A stretch of 64,000 nucleotides of DNA from Corythucha ciliata (Eukaryota > Arthropoda > Insecta > Hemiptera > Tingidae). This document shows positions 54,798 through 64,000 of this stretch, one piece after another. The first letter of the stretch is position 1. The number at the start of each line of letters is the position of its first letter. The notes under the pieces are model-generated. The model worked only from the letters and a program-made list of their open reading frames with translations, did not search any database and was not told where the DNA came from. The position numbers and the translations under genes are program-made. The DNA lies in contig CM075939.1 of the NCBI GenBank assembly GCA_038030265.1, forward strand, positions 20,751,253 through 20,815,252, read 5' to 3'.

Positions 54798-54896
54798 ATT
54801 CATTATTTTCAAACGAATGAATTTATAACATATGATCCTATACTTGAGAAATCATTAATAAATTAAACTTATGGCGTTTTCCTTTCATTGCAATAG

Positions 54897-54986
54897 GTAC
54901 ACTAGTGTGGTGTTAGTTTTTCCACCCGTCCTCTTTGAATTGAAACATATGTTTATGGAGAGGACGCGGCACTACACTTGTGTAAT
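54897..54986. repeat. Short imperfect hairpin repeat
   Basis: acactagtgtggtg... pairs with ...cactacacttgtgt, and the interior ccgtcctctttgaa pairs loosely with tggagaggacg. The cacccgtcctct phrase resembles the hairpin at 63278-63400. Confidence 0.5.
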
Positions 54987-55031
54987 GTGTTGAATGGAAA
55001 TCGCTATTAAAGAACAGTGGGACACAGGCTA

Positions 55032-55200
55032 AGGCTAGGATTACTATGCATGCGATTTCTGACGAAAATGCTTAAACAAACGTCTGCTTTTCAATGAAAG
55101 TGGTTACTATGGGAGAGAAATCCTCTTCAGAATACGTACGGGGGACAAACTCGTCAGAAAAAATGTTCGTCAGAAATCGCATGCATAGTAACCGAAGCCT
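55032..55200. mobile_element. MITE (AGGCT...TTACTATGCATGCGATTTC ends)
   Basis: 169 bp. Left ttactatgcatgcgatttct and right agaaatcgcatgcatagtaa are perfect complements, with looser AGGCT/AGCCT outer ends. Flanked by A/T-rich sequence (gcta / taaa). No coding capacity. Confidence 0.82.
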
Positions 55201-55429
55201 AAAATTGCTATGCTGGAGTGGAAACATTGCCAGTGACTTCAACTGCCAATACTTCAGATTGGAGGCCGATGGAAAAAGTGGAGGAAGAACCGCGAGCAAT
55301 GGGCCCATTGCTCACGCATGGATTTCATATCGCACGCTCAGGAGCAATAACCTTTGTTGGACACGGAAGATAGCAAAGTAGGTTATTTCGATCGGCTGTA
55401 GAAAAAATGCTTCGCGGATCTTTTTGAAA

Positions 55430-55735
55430 AAGTCCGCTGACACGTGGCTGAAATTTATAAAATCCGCTAAATTTCCAGATAAAATCCATACAAATCGCTC
55501 ATTCACAGCTAAACTTGATAAAAAGCGCTAATCGGCTGTCAAAATTGGAAAAAGCGCTTATTCGCTGCTTAAACGGGCAAAAACGCTGACTCGCGTATAT
55601 CGTATAATATAAATTTTGGGAATATCCGCTTATTTGCGTCTAAAATTGAGAAGTGCTATTCGCGTCTAAAATTGTGAAAACGCTAATTAGCAGTCCGCAA
55701 GTTCATGGCTAGAATTTGGAGGACGGTATAATTTG
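55430..55735 (-). repeat. Degenerate ~30-bp repeat array, inverted orientation
   Basis: Units of cgctaattcgcggctaaaattgaaaa type, same family as 9540-10624. Confidence 0.65.
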
Positions 55736-58309
55736 ACGCAATTTACAAATTATATTCCGTGTTCATTATTTGCTTTTGAGAAATCAACTCGAGTTGTTTG
55801 GTGGAACAGCCCGTTTTTGGGCTAATGAATCCAGTTCTAAGGAACAAAATTAATAGTTAATCGTCATTGCCAGGACGAGTAGTTGAATTGTGGATTTAGA
55901 GACATCTTTGAGGAATGGATAGAGTGGAGGAGAGGACATGGATATGGGACTGTAATGGAGGTGCTTTACAGTGAGCCGTGAAGCCCCCATTACCCACCAT
56001 CTGGAATGGATCCGCGCCTGGTTATTTAAATTTTCTTCTCCTCCAGAAACTCACTTTTTGTCTGTGAATTTAAAACACTGCACATTCCTTATCATTGGAA
56101 ACTGGAAAATGAGCCAATTTCACTATTTGCTGCCAAACGCTTCCCATTTTTTGTCAAAAAAAAAAATCTGACGGGCTGGCGTATTTGCAGTCAGAAAAGC
56201 AAATTAAATTAGCAGAACTAGAACATGACTAGAACTATTTCATGTGTCATGTCGTATGCTTTCCTACTTTAAAATTGATTTCATTGAATTAAATTTTAAT
56301 TGCTTGATGATTGCGGACTTCATTATGCATATAGCCACATTCGCTTTCTACTCCAAATAGGAACAGCCCATTGCGTGCTGGTATACTTTAATTTGTCCGA
56401 AGACACGGTGCCCACCCCCCTCCCCCCTGCTCGATGACAGTCGTAATATCATATACGTTTCCAAGAACGAATTTGCCAGGGTTTCAAGTATTTTTAGCTG
56501 TGTTTCGGCATAGAAAAAAAAAATACCGAACCCCGAAGCAGGTTATTTGAAACCTTACTAATTGGGCCAGTTTACCATGAAGTCCGTCTCTTCCTCCGAC
56601 GAGAGCTGTCAGTAAAATGACAGCTAGATGAGTAACAAGGTAAGAATAAGAATGGCGAAATTCGAGGAAGCGGCTATTCATCAGACGAGCGTTAGGGCAT
56701 CAAAATGTAACGAATTATCCCAACTCAACTTCATCAGAACGGAAATTTATGTGTTTTTTTTGTTTCCCAATGGTGTCTTCGCAATTCTCCCAGGACATTG
56801 GCTAACATGTTCAGAAGAAAATACATGCATTGACAATAAGGAAAAGTTGTGGTGAAAAGTAATAGTGATGAGGTGGAAGGGGGGAGCACTTCGGTGTGCG
56901 AAGAGAGGGCTCCCCTATGCATGATCCATATAGTCATTTTTGTCCCGCATCAACCGAATTTCCCATTTCAATTATTATGCCCTATTTTCTTGTTTCATTG
57001 TCATCCAAGTATTTAGAACTAAAATCTCGGCGTGAATTCTGAGAAGCCTGGTTGGCTCGTTATGTCTTTTCACGTGAACGAACAGTGAGTATTTAAGTGG
57101 GTATACATATACTCGTGTGCATATTTTTTATTGTATAAAGTCGGATTAAGGGAAATAACATGAATAAAGGGATGAGTTTTCTTCACACGTTATACTCCAG
57201 GAAAACAGTGTAAACGAACATGGTATTTTGGGAAGTAATCGTGATTACAACGTAAAGAATGGTTCTCATCAATAAAATGGGATATACATTGTGAAAAGAG
57301 GCACTGTAGGAACTACTCGAAGAATAATAATAACAAAGGAATCTTCTTCCTCGCGTTGAATAGCACAATATGGGATCGAGGTAATATTCTACTCGCACAT
57401 CCATAAACTTGCATCCCTCCCCTCTCACAATGACACCTATACATAGGTATAGTCGGAATCCCGAACGGGTGATGTAGTCGAAAACCTTTCGATCCAAGGA
57501 GGGACAGATTTCACTATAGTGAGATGAAGACAGTCCAGCTTGGCTTTTCTGAAAAATCCAGTGTACAGTTTCATAAAACCAATATCTGAAACATAAATGG
57601 CAAGACCGAATGCAACGGATAACAAAATAGGATTCTTCTATAAATCAGTGAACCCATTAACCAACTCTAGACCACGGTTTCATAATCTAAACGAATCGGA
57701 AAAGACACATGAGTAATAAATAGGCTGCATGAGCTCAAATCATGTACTTTGCAAAGCTTACCTAATCACAGTCCTCTGTGAGGTACACACGATGATGAGC
57801 AGCGGTTCTCATTTTTCACAGTCACGCCCCCCTTGACACATGAGAATTTGTTGCACCCCCCCCCCCATTGCATTGTATTGTTGTTTTTATTTTTTTTAAA
57901 CAGACATGTTAAAGACCCGAAACCAGGAAAAGCTTCGATTTTGGTCAATCCACGAAGGGACGCACCCGTTTTCGACCACTTTCACACTTTTCAGAGCCTC
58001 CACACCTACGGACCACGGTTGACCGCCTTTGAGCCGCGAAAATTGACCGAAATAGCAAGGCCAAACGCTCATTTATGACCACGTTTAAGGGCAATGACAG
58101 CCCCTTTCGTGCATTTTGATCAGGACCCAACTGCCAGGACCGTGGAGAGAATATTCGAGTCCAGGGACGAAACTCAATGAGGCCCTTTCACCTGGGTGAG
58201 TAACAGACCCAGTGCCAACTCCAAAACCACCAAGAAGCCCCCAACACAGTACAATGACCCAACCAAAGACACTGTTCAACCTCAGCGAAGCTGTAATTAC
58301 AGAAGAAGC
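55736..58309. other. No supported gene
   Basis: AT-rich non-coding sequence. 56925-56990 (ccatatagtcattttt phrase) resembles 21965-22030, so a dispersed repeat is present. A short poly-C run lies near 57858-57868. Confidence 0.35.
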
Positions 58310-58605
58310 TCCAACGACAGCAACGTCTCAATCACAATGAAGGCCCAGCCACAGCCAAGCTCAAACCACAGCTAAGGTCCAACCACAGCAACGCTCCAAC
58401 CGCAGCAAAGGTCCAACCACAGCAAAGCTCCGACCACTGCAAAAGCCCAACCACTACATAGGTCCAACCTCAGCAAAGATCGAACCACTGCAAAGGTCTA
58501 ACCACAGCTCCAAAAGCCAAGCTCCAAACTCCAAGCTCCTAACCACTGTAAAAGCTCCAAACACAAAGAAGACTCAACCACTGCAAAGCTTCAACCACAG
58601 TTGAG
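58310..58605 (+). repeat. Minisatellite of GCTCCAACCACAGCAAA units
   Basis: Roughly 15 diverged tandem units of about 17 bp (gctccaaccacagcaaa). It resembles the ctctaaccacaaaa array at 10770-11300 and may share its origin. Weaker units extend left to about 58190. Confidence 0.8.
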
Positions 58606-59837
58606 CTTTTTTCATCCTTTTCTTGATTTTTGAAATCCGGGCCTGGGGATTAAGGATCCATCAGTGCCTGCCCCTCTCTCGACAGGCCTGCCGTCTGCAT
58701 TTCTCAATTATTTATTATGGACTGAGGGACTCAGGGGCAGCGTAAAGAAACAAAAATGTGACGTTCCTGAAGTTTCCTATACATATTTGTATGGTCGATC
58801 TCAACCTTAAGGTCATGGGGACAAGTTCAAGCCCCCCCCCCCCCTGGAAATCGCTTGCGCCTCCCCTGGTTGAGAATAACTGATTTAGAGCATAAAGATA
58901 AATAATGTATTGCCAAAAGATTTCGGATGCTTGGACCTCTCTGCATTTTAAAATCTCTTTACATTAATAAATTGCCGATAGAAATCGGGAAAGTTTTCAT
59001 TTTGACGTCGTAATCAAATTTTCATAAATAAAAAATAAGCATGCATGGAATAAAAGCTCTTCCATGCCCAAGAGATAAGGGCAAATTTTTTCCTACTCAG
59101 TGTGACGTGAGGATTTGAGAAAGATACTGTACTATAGGAAAAGCTACATAGCCTTGCTTTGGAGTGAGAAAAATGTAGGCATCGACCCGCAATGCACATT
59201 CCCTCAGGTTTCTCGTCGTTTCTTTCGTCGCCGACGCCGTTTTTCTTTTGATATACAAATCCTGAGTGCAGGGTCGAATGAAAATACATATCTTCTTTGT
59301 CTAGTATACGGTAGTAACACCGGCGATTAAATGTGATGGAAATCATAGACGCAGTGTCGGATGTATTGGATACGTACACAGTAAAGGCCTCGAACGGATT
59401 TCTAAAAACTCAACTGAAACTTTAAAACATTTAGCTCCTTGGGTTATAATGGTAATTAGTATACTGCATTATTAAAACAGAGACAGCATTTTTACATATC
59501 TGGCTTTGACGCGAGCAGTTAATTATTCCAAGCTGTATATTAAAATATAACTTATAAAAAGGTCGCGGTGCGGGTTATACATTTTTTGCGCGTTCTACCA
59601 CGAGATGAAGCGGGGTATATGTACCAGGTCATTTCAGAGAATCATCAAATTGTTATTTTTCCCCGAGAAATGCCAATACGAAAGTTTAAGTAAACATGTC
59701 GTTGTGTATTTTACGTAGCACAGAAAGCTAAATTACCTCTACCAAATCAAGAAAAAAGTGACTTGATGCCTTGCTAGCGAAGAACGTTTTACTTTAATTA
59801 ACAACATTGCGTTGTTCAATCAACATTGCGTGAAATC
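58606..59837. other. Non-coding, nothing recognised
   Basis: No exon or RNA gene is supported. A C run lies at about 58834-58846. Confidence 0.35.
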
Positions 59838-60345
59838 AAATTAATTTCTTTATTTCCAGCCTCCCCACTCCCACGAATTCACGGTTTTGTCTAGAGTGGT
59901 GTGGTGAGGAGGGGAGTAATCCCCTAATTGTCCGTGGAAAAGGGTCTTCTAAACGCATTTTATTCACTCTTTGCCTGTAATACAAAGGAATTGTGACGTA
60001 TATGCCATGCACTGACCCGATAGGTGTAGTTTGAGTTCCGAGAGGGGATTTCTCCTGGGTTGATTCGCTCTTTGCGAGGACAACCGGGATAGCTCAGTTG
60101 GTTAGAGCACCTGGCGCGAAACTAGGAGGTCATGGGTTCGAATCCCACCTGGGGAGCAATTTTTTCTCGGAACTCAAAACAAGTGAGGAATAGCAAGTAT
60201 TTAATTTAAAAGATTAATTTCTTTATTTTCAGCCTCCCCACTCCCTCGTATTCACAGTTGTGACTATGGTGGTGCGGTGAGGAGGAGAGTAAGCCCACAA
60301 TTGTCCATGGAAAAGGGTCTTCTAAACTCAATTAATTCACTAATT
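59838..60345 (+). repeat. Direct repeat pair (~130 bp) flanking a tRNA-like element
   Basis: 59838-59965 and 60208-60335 share attaatttctttatt, cagcctccccactccc, a gtggtgaggag-type phrase and ggaaaagggtcttctaaac. The phrase caatcaacattgcgtgaaat also occurs at 59818 and 60413. The tRNA-derived element lies between the copies. Confidence 0.75.
60078..60165 (+). ncRNA. tRNA-derived Pol III unit (SINE-like), not a functional tRNA
   Basis: It contains a perfect A box (TAGCTCAGTTGG, 60090-60101) and a perfect B box (GGTTCGAATCC, 60135-60145). A six-T terminator lies about 14 bp downstream (60160-60165). The anticodon arm CCTGG-CGCGAAA-CTAGG pairs, but position 33 is G rather than T. The 5' and 3' acceptor halves (ACCGGGA and CTGGGGA) do not pair, so it is not a usable tRNA. 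It is enclosed by an inverted repeat, gtttgagttccgaga (60029-60043) / tctcggaactcaaaac (60164-60180). Pol III promoter elements look intact, so transcription is plausible. Confidence 0.75.
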
Positions 60346-60436
60346 GCCGGATATATAAACGACATGTTAATTACTTTTTCATTTAAATTATTTTACTCGT
60401 GAAGGGCTTGTTCAATCAACATTGCGTGAAATCATC

Positions 60437-61098
60437 AGAGTGTAGCCAATCACTTCACTCTGGTGCTCTGGGCGTTGAAATTGAAATTGAGCCATTGAGG
60501 TGTTTTGACAGACGAAATATGGTACACGAAGTCAAACGGTCGATGTTCCTTTGGTAAAAAGGAAATGAAGACTTTCTTTTCGTTTCCTTTTTCAAGTATT
60601 ATACATATATGTATAGGCTGGGGCTGCATCGGACCTCGAACGCTTCACCTCTGTTTTTCCTGCCCGCAAAATGTATTGTTCCTTCTAAATACTCACACTT
60701 TTATTATTGTCGAAGACCTTGAAAGCGTATAACGGAAGGAGGGATTTATGTTGCGAATTGTTGAGTAAAAAAAAATGGAGCGTGGTATATGCCCGACCGA
60801 GAACTCTTCATAGAAGTGATGGGAAGGACTTGAAGAGAAAACACCCCAGCGCTTATCTTATCTGCCTCAGTATATTCAGGGGTGGTATACCGAACGAGTG
60901 GATGATGACAATAGCACAAAAGCGAAACTCCATCCCTTGTTTGTGCCTTCGGATCGCGGAGAGTCATTTTTTTTTCTTCACACTAACGTGAATTTTCCCA
61001 CACAATGACGAAACCGTTTCACTAAGCTAACCATTCTGGCATGAATTTCCGTTAAAATAAATGTAACCGATTTCAGTTTTTTTTCTTATTATTTTTTA
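60437..61098. other. Non-coding, nothing recognised
   Basis: No supported feature. Short frames only, with no domain. Confidence 0.35.
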
Positions 61099-61236
61099 AG
61101 GCCCGTTCACAAGCGCTATATTTACGTTCTGTGGAGTCTATGCAACCAAACAAATTTATTCCCTCGAAAAATGAAGCAGTTTGATAGCTTGTATAGGCTC
61201 CACAGACGCATAGCATAGAGCTTGTGAACGGGGCCT
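61099..61236. mobile_element. PIF/Harbinger-type MITE copy
   Basis: 138 bp. aggcccgttcacaagcgcta at the left and tagagcttgtgaacggggcc at the right, with the tttattccctcgaaaaatga core of the family at 26828-26964. Flanked by TTAA-containing sequence on both sides. Confidence 0.82.
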
Positions 61237-61671
61237 TAAAGACGGTGGTTGGTGAGAATTCAAGGGTATTTACGTCAACCATCGTACTGTTTGTAGTTTT
61301 GTACTTGCGTTGTTGCTAAGGTCTGTTGTTAGGGAAATCGAAATTCATTTCGTTCGGGGCTCGGTAGAATACACGGAGGGAACCTTGATGGGTAAGGGGC
61401 GTTGGAGGGGGGTGCATATGGATAACATTGATAAAGTGTGGAAGTGCGGGGGTGTCCCTTATTTTTATAACCTGCACAACGTAAACTTCCTAAAAAACAA
61501 ACTTGTAATCCTGAATTTGTAATCATTCCCGTTGGCTTAATAAAATAAATGGGTTGGAGTGGTAATCCAACGTGCTTTACGTCCAACTACCAAACGGTGT
61601 CGTGGACGAGGGCGAAAGCACACATTTTACTATTCTCACGTGGGTTATTATTTTTCCTTAAATAATCTAGC

Positions 61672-61754
61672 CTATAGTGGGAATCGAAACCACTCAGCAG
61701 ACGATACCTGGACATGAGAGTCGACGCCCTAACGACCTCGGCCACTCTGCTGGG
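61672..61754 (-). pseudogene. tRNA-Ser/Leu-like fragment
   Basis: On the minus strand, the sequence reads CAGCAGAGTGGCCGAGG..., then a GTTAGGGCG D-arm end, an extended variable region and GTGGTTTCGATTCCCAC as the T-arm. The GTGGCCGAG start and long variable arm are typical of class II (Ser/Leu) tRNAs. The B box has an extra T, the anticodon arm pairs poorly and no acceptor stem closes. It is a tRNA pseudogene or SINE head. Confidence 0.6.
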
Positions 61755-62475
61755 CTCCCGTTTGCTTAATTAATTCCGTAAAATCTGTGATATTCGTGCG
61801 TATTCATCTTGAAACATTTTTTAAACTTGAAATCTTGAATCCAAACGGTTCGTCCCACCATGCACAATGAAATTGTTGAGTTCAGTGTATCACTTCGTTT
61901 TACATGCGTCATGAAGAAAATGAACTTTATTTGATGAAACGGTTTTTGCCGTTCTCCCGTCTTGCACCTATTCGTGGTGTTCCGAGACCCCGATATGAGG
62001 CCTAACATCTCTGATAAGCGTAGATTTAGTGTAGCTTTCCAAAAACTTATAATGATTATTAAACTACCAAGAACTTCGCCGGTCACTTCCCGCCCGTTGG
62101 AACGGTACTCTGGCGCATGCGTTGACGTCCGAACAGCTACACTACATCCGCTCGTGCTCTGGAGCCGAGTGTCATCAGTTCAAAGCTCAGTGGGACGAAA
62201 GATGAACGATCGAACATCTTGGCCGGCGCCTGCTTCGGCCGAATGAACCGAAAAATTCCATTCTATTCGAACCTGAAAAAGCTTTACACGGCAAAGGACG
62301 CGATTCCTTTAAATTTCTCAATATGGGATCATTCGTCCCTCTTCTGGGGCCTTATTCCAAGTTGTCGGGAAAAACTCACGTGAGGTGGTTGCTATGGCGA
62401 GATAATACTATTTCTGATGAAGCTTCCTTGGATACCGCTTGCGGGATTATTTCCCGACAACTCTAACTAGGGCCC
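61755..62475. other. Repeat-derived, no gene
   Basis: 62215-62290 (gccgaatgaaccgaa, gaacctgaaaaagctt) resembles the reverse complement of part of 19740-19800. No exon is supported. Confidence 0.4.
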
Positions 62476-62714
62476 CAGGGGGGTGATTCTGTAACTTGCA
62501 AAATTTACGTGTCGGAAAATGGAAATAGGGCGACGGGAGGTATCTCGTTGTCATGGTTTTTTTCGATACCTAGTGCGAGAATGTGTGGCGGGATGTGTGG
62601 TCTCGAAGAAAAAATAACAAATGATTGGAAAAACCAAGGCAACGGGGTACATCCTCTCCCCCTCCTTCCCAGTTACGACACGTAAATTTTGTAAGTTACA
62701 GAATCACCCCCCTG
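62476..62714. mobile_element. MITE with CAGGGGGGTGATTCTG ends, second copy
   Basis: 239 bp, with clean CAGGGGGGTGATTCTGTAAC / complement ends. It is in inverted orientation relative to the copy at 52373-52634. The interior matches include a tctcgaagaaaaaataac region. Confidence 0.87.
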
Positions 62715-63277
62715 AACTGTTAGGGCGTGCACGGCTGACCTGAGCGTCGGCCGAATGAACGCGGTTTCAGTGGAGCACAGTGGCTATAGTATCGCACGAA
62801 CCACCACCGCCCGGGTCAGCCGCTCTTTCATGAATCGCCGCGTTAGCGAGATACAAAGAGCCGCTACCACATGAGCGTATGGGCTGCGAACAAGAATGAC
62901 CGTTTGTATTTCGGAAAAGCGAGTAGGTTTTCCGATTGCCGCTCCAAGGAAATGCGTAGAACGGAATAGAGGGAGATTTGCAGCGGCACAGCGAGGTTCA
63001 CGTGCTCTTCCGTGGTCCCTGAGAACAATTCATCAGAAGAAAGGTGCCATTCATCGGCTCGTAGGATCAGATCGTATAGGGGAGTTCTATGGTGATGGAG
63101 ACAAACGCTATTCGGAGCACAAAAAAAAAAAAAAAAAAAATCTATAAAACGCCAATTCGCGATTTCTGGAGGACTAGGGTGACCTGATGTAAAAGTAGTT
63201 TCTGAGGACACCTGGCACGAAAAAGTAGGGCGAAAGTAGAATGCTTGTGACAGAATGTAGGACACAACCGTTTTTTA
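62715..63277. other. No supported gene
   Basis: 62748-62785 carries the end motif of the 19607-19935 element family. An A run of about 20 bp lies near 63121-63140. Confidence 0.35.
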
Positions 63278-63400
63278 TTTGCATAAATTTCAGCTCTGGT
63301 GCTGAGCATTTCCACCCGTCTTCTCTTAATTACCTATATCATATGGTAACGGAGAAGACGGGTGGAAATTCTCGGCTCCAGAGCTGATTTTTATGCAAAT
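63278..63400. repeat. Strong 123-bp hairpin
   Basis: atttgcataaatttcagctctgg pairs with ccagagctgatttttatgcaaat at the other end, and catttccacccgtcttctc pairs with gagaagacgggtggaaatt inside. Only a ~25-bp loop is unpaired. It is MITE-like, with no coding capacity. Confidence 0.85.
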
Positions 63401-63610
63401 GGCAAAAGGCTATAATAAGTTTAATGTTATAATTGCTTATTCGGTTTGAATGAGCACAATCCGAAAATCCGCAAAACTTGGGATTTCTAAGCTCCAAAGT
63501 GACGAATTTGGGTTTTGAACAATTAAACCAGATTTGAGAATTTGGTTTTTGAAAGAGTTGAGTTTATTTTTTGAATTAGCTGGTGGTAACGCCTACACAA
63601 TTTAATATTA

Positions 63611-63781
63611 GTGGCCCACACACGGGCAGATAATTATGACAGATTTGATCGGCCGATATTTTCAACAGATATCGTTAACGATCTAGAGCAAACGATGAGA
63701 TCGGTCTTCGCCCCTTAACGTACAAAAGTTATCTGCGACCGATATCTGTTACCCGATCAAATCTTCCCGTTAGTGGGGGCA
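63611..63781. mobile_element. MITE-like inverted repeat (GTGGCCCACACACGGGCAGA ends)
   Basis: The left end gtggcccacacacgggcaga...gacagatttgatcgg is mirrored by ccgatcaaatcttcccgttagtgggggcac. Looser copies of gacagatttcat-type sequence continue to the right (about 63820). Family unknown. Confidence 0.6.
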
Positions 63782-64000
63782 CATCTGGCAGATTGAGATC
63801 TGTTGCGGAAAAAAATCTGACAGATTTCATTTATCGGTTGGGTTCGAAAGATATTTGAGATCGGTGGCAGATATGAAGTTAGAAAACTAGTAGAGGGAGC
63901 AAAAAGCTTGGCCCATGCATATGATAAAAATAATAGAAAATACATGTTCAGTGAAGTTTCGGTGGTTAAAATCGTTGCGTTAAGGGGTGACGCCCGATTT

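Noticed and set aside
60083..60158. A functional tRNA gene with CGA anticodon.
   Set aside because: Position 33 is not T and the acceptor halves do not pair, so it is called a tRNA-derived Pol III element instead.

Overview
This is a eukaryotic nuclear window, most likely from an arthropod and probably an insect. It has spliced genes with short GT-AG introns, one very long intron, AT-rich non-coding DNA and a dense load of transposons typical of arthropods (Penelope-like, LINE, hAT, PIF/Harbinger and Tc1/mariner-like relics, and many short TIR elements). I cannot name the species from sequence alone. Most short open frames in the window lie in repeats and are not genes.

Two host genes are well supported. 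On the minus strand at 6519-8460 is a complete eight-exon gene for the mitochondrial branched-chain 2-oxoacid dehydrogenase E1 beta subunit (BCKDHB). On the plus strand, a three-exon gene for a conserved-looking 223-aa protein of unknown function begins at 15278 and ends at 33248. Its first coding exon is separated from the second by a 17.2-kb intron, and phase and protein continuity match exactly across it. A block of about 1.05 kb directly upstream of its first coding exon is present twice (11953-13004 and 14163-15213), almost unchanged. The second copy may carry the gene's promoter or leader.

The long intron is packed with insertions: a 1.5-kb LTR element with TG...CA ends, a 5-bp target duplication and an intact 338-codon frame of unknown family; a near-perfect 1.4-kb palindrome; a PIF/Harbinger element with a broken transposase; several MITEs; and a stretch of a degenerate ~30-bp repeat.

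Right of the gene (33.3-64 kb) I find no convincing host gene. This part holds a ~150-bp tandem repeat (38.5-39.3 kb), a LINE 3' fragment interrupted by a Tc1/mariner-like element with ~0.5-kb terminal inverted repeats (39.9-41.9 kb), a 2,236-bp direct tandem duplication (41435-45906), a Penelope-like GIY-YIG remnant (47.8-48.7 kb), more degenerate ~30-bp repeat arrays, a CCAACCACAG-type minisatellite (58.3-58.6 kb), two tRNA-derived sequences and many MITEs. On the far left (0-6 kb) are nested inverted repeats, including a hAT-type MITE with a perfect 8-bp target duplication and an internal array of palindromic CCTAGG motifs.

All boundaries come from reading the sequence. Family names for transposons rest on terminal motifs, target duplications and remnant protein motifs, not on database searches.
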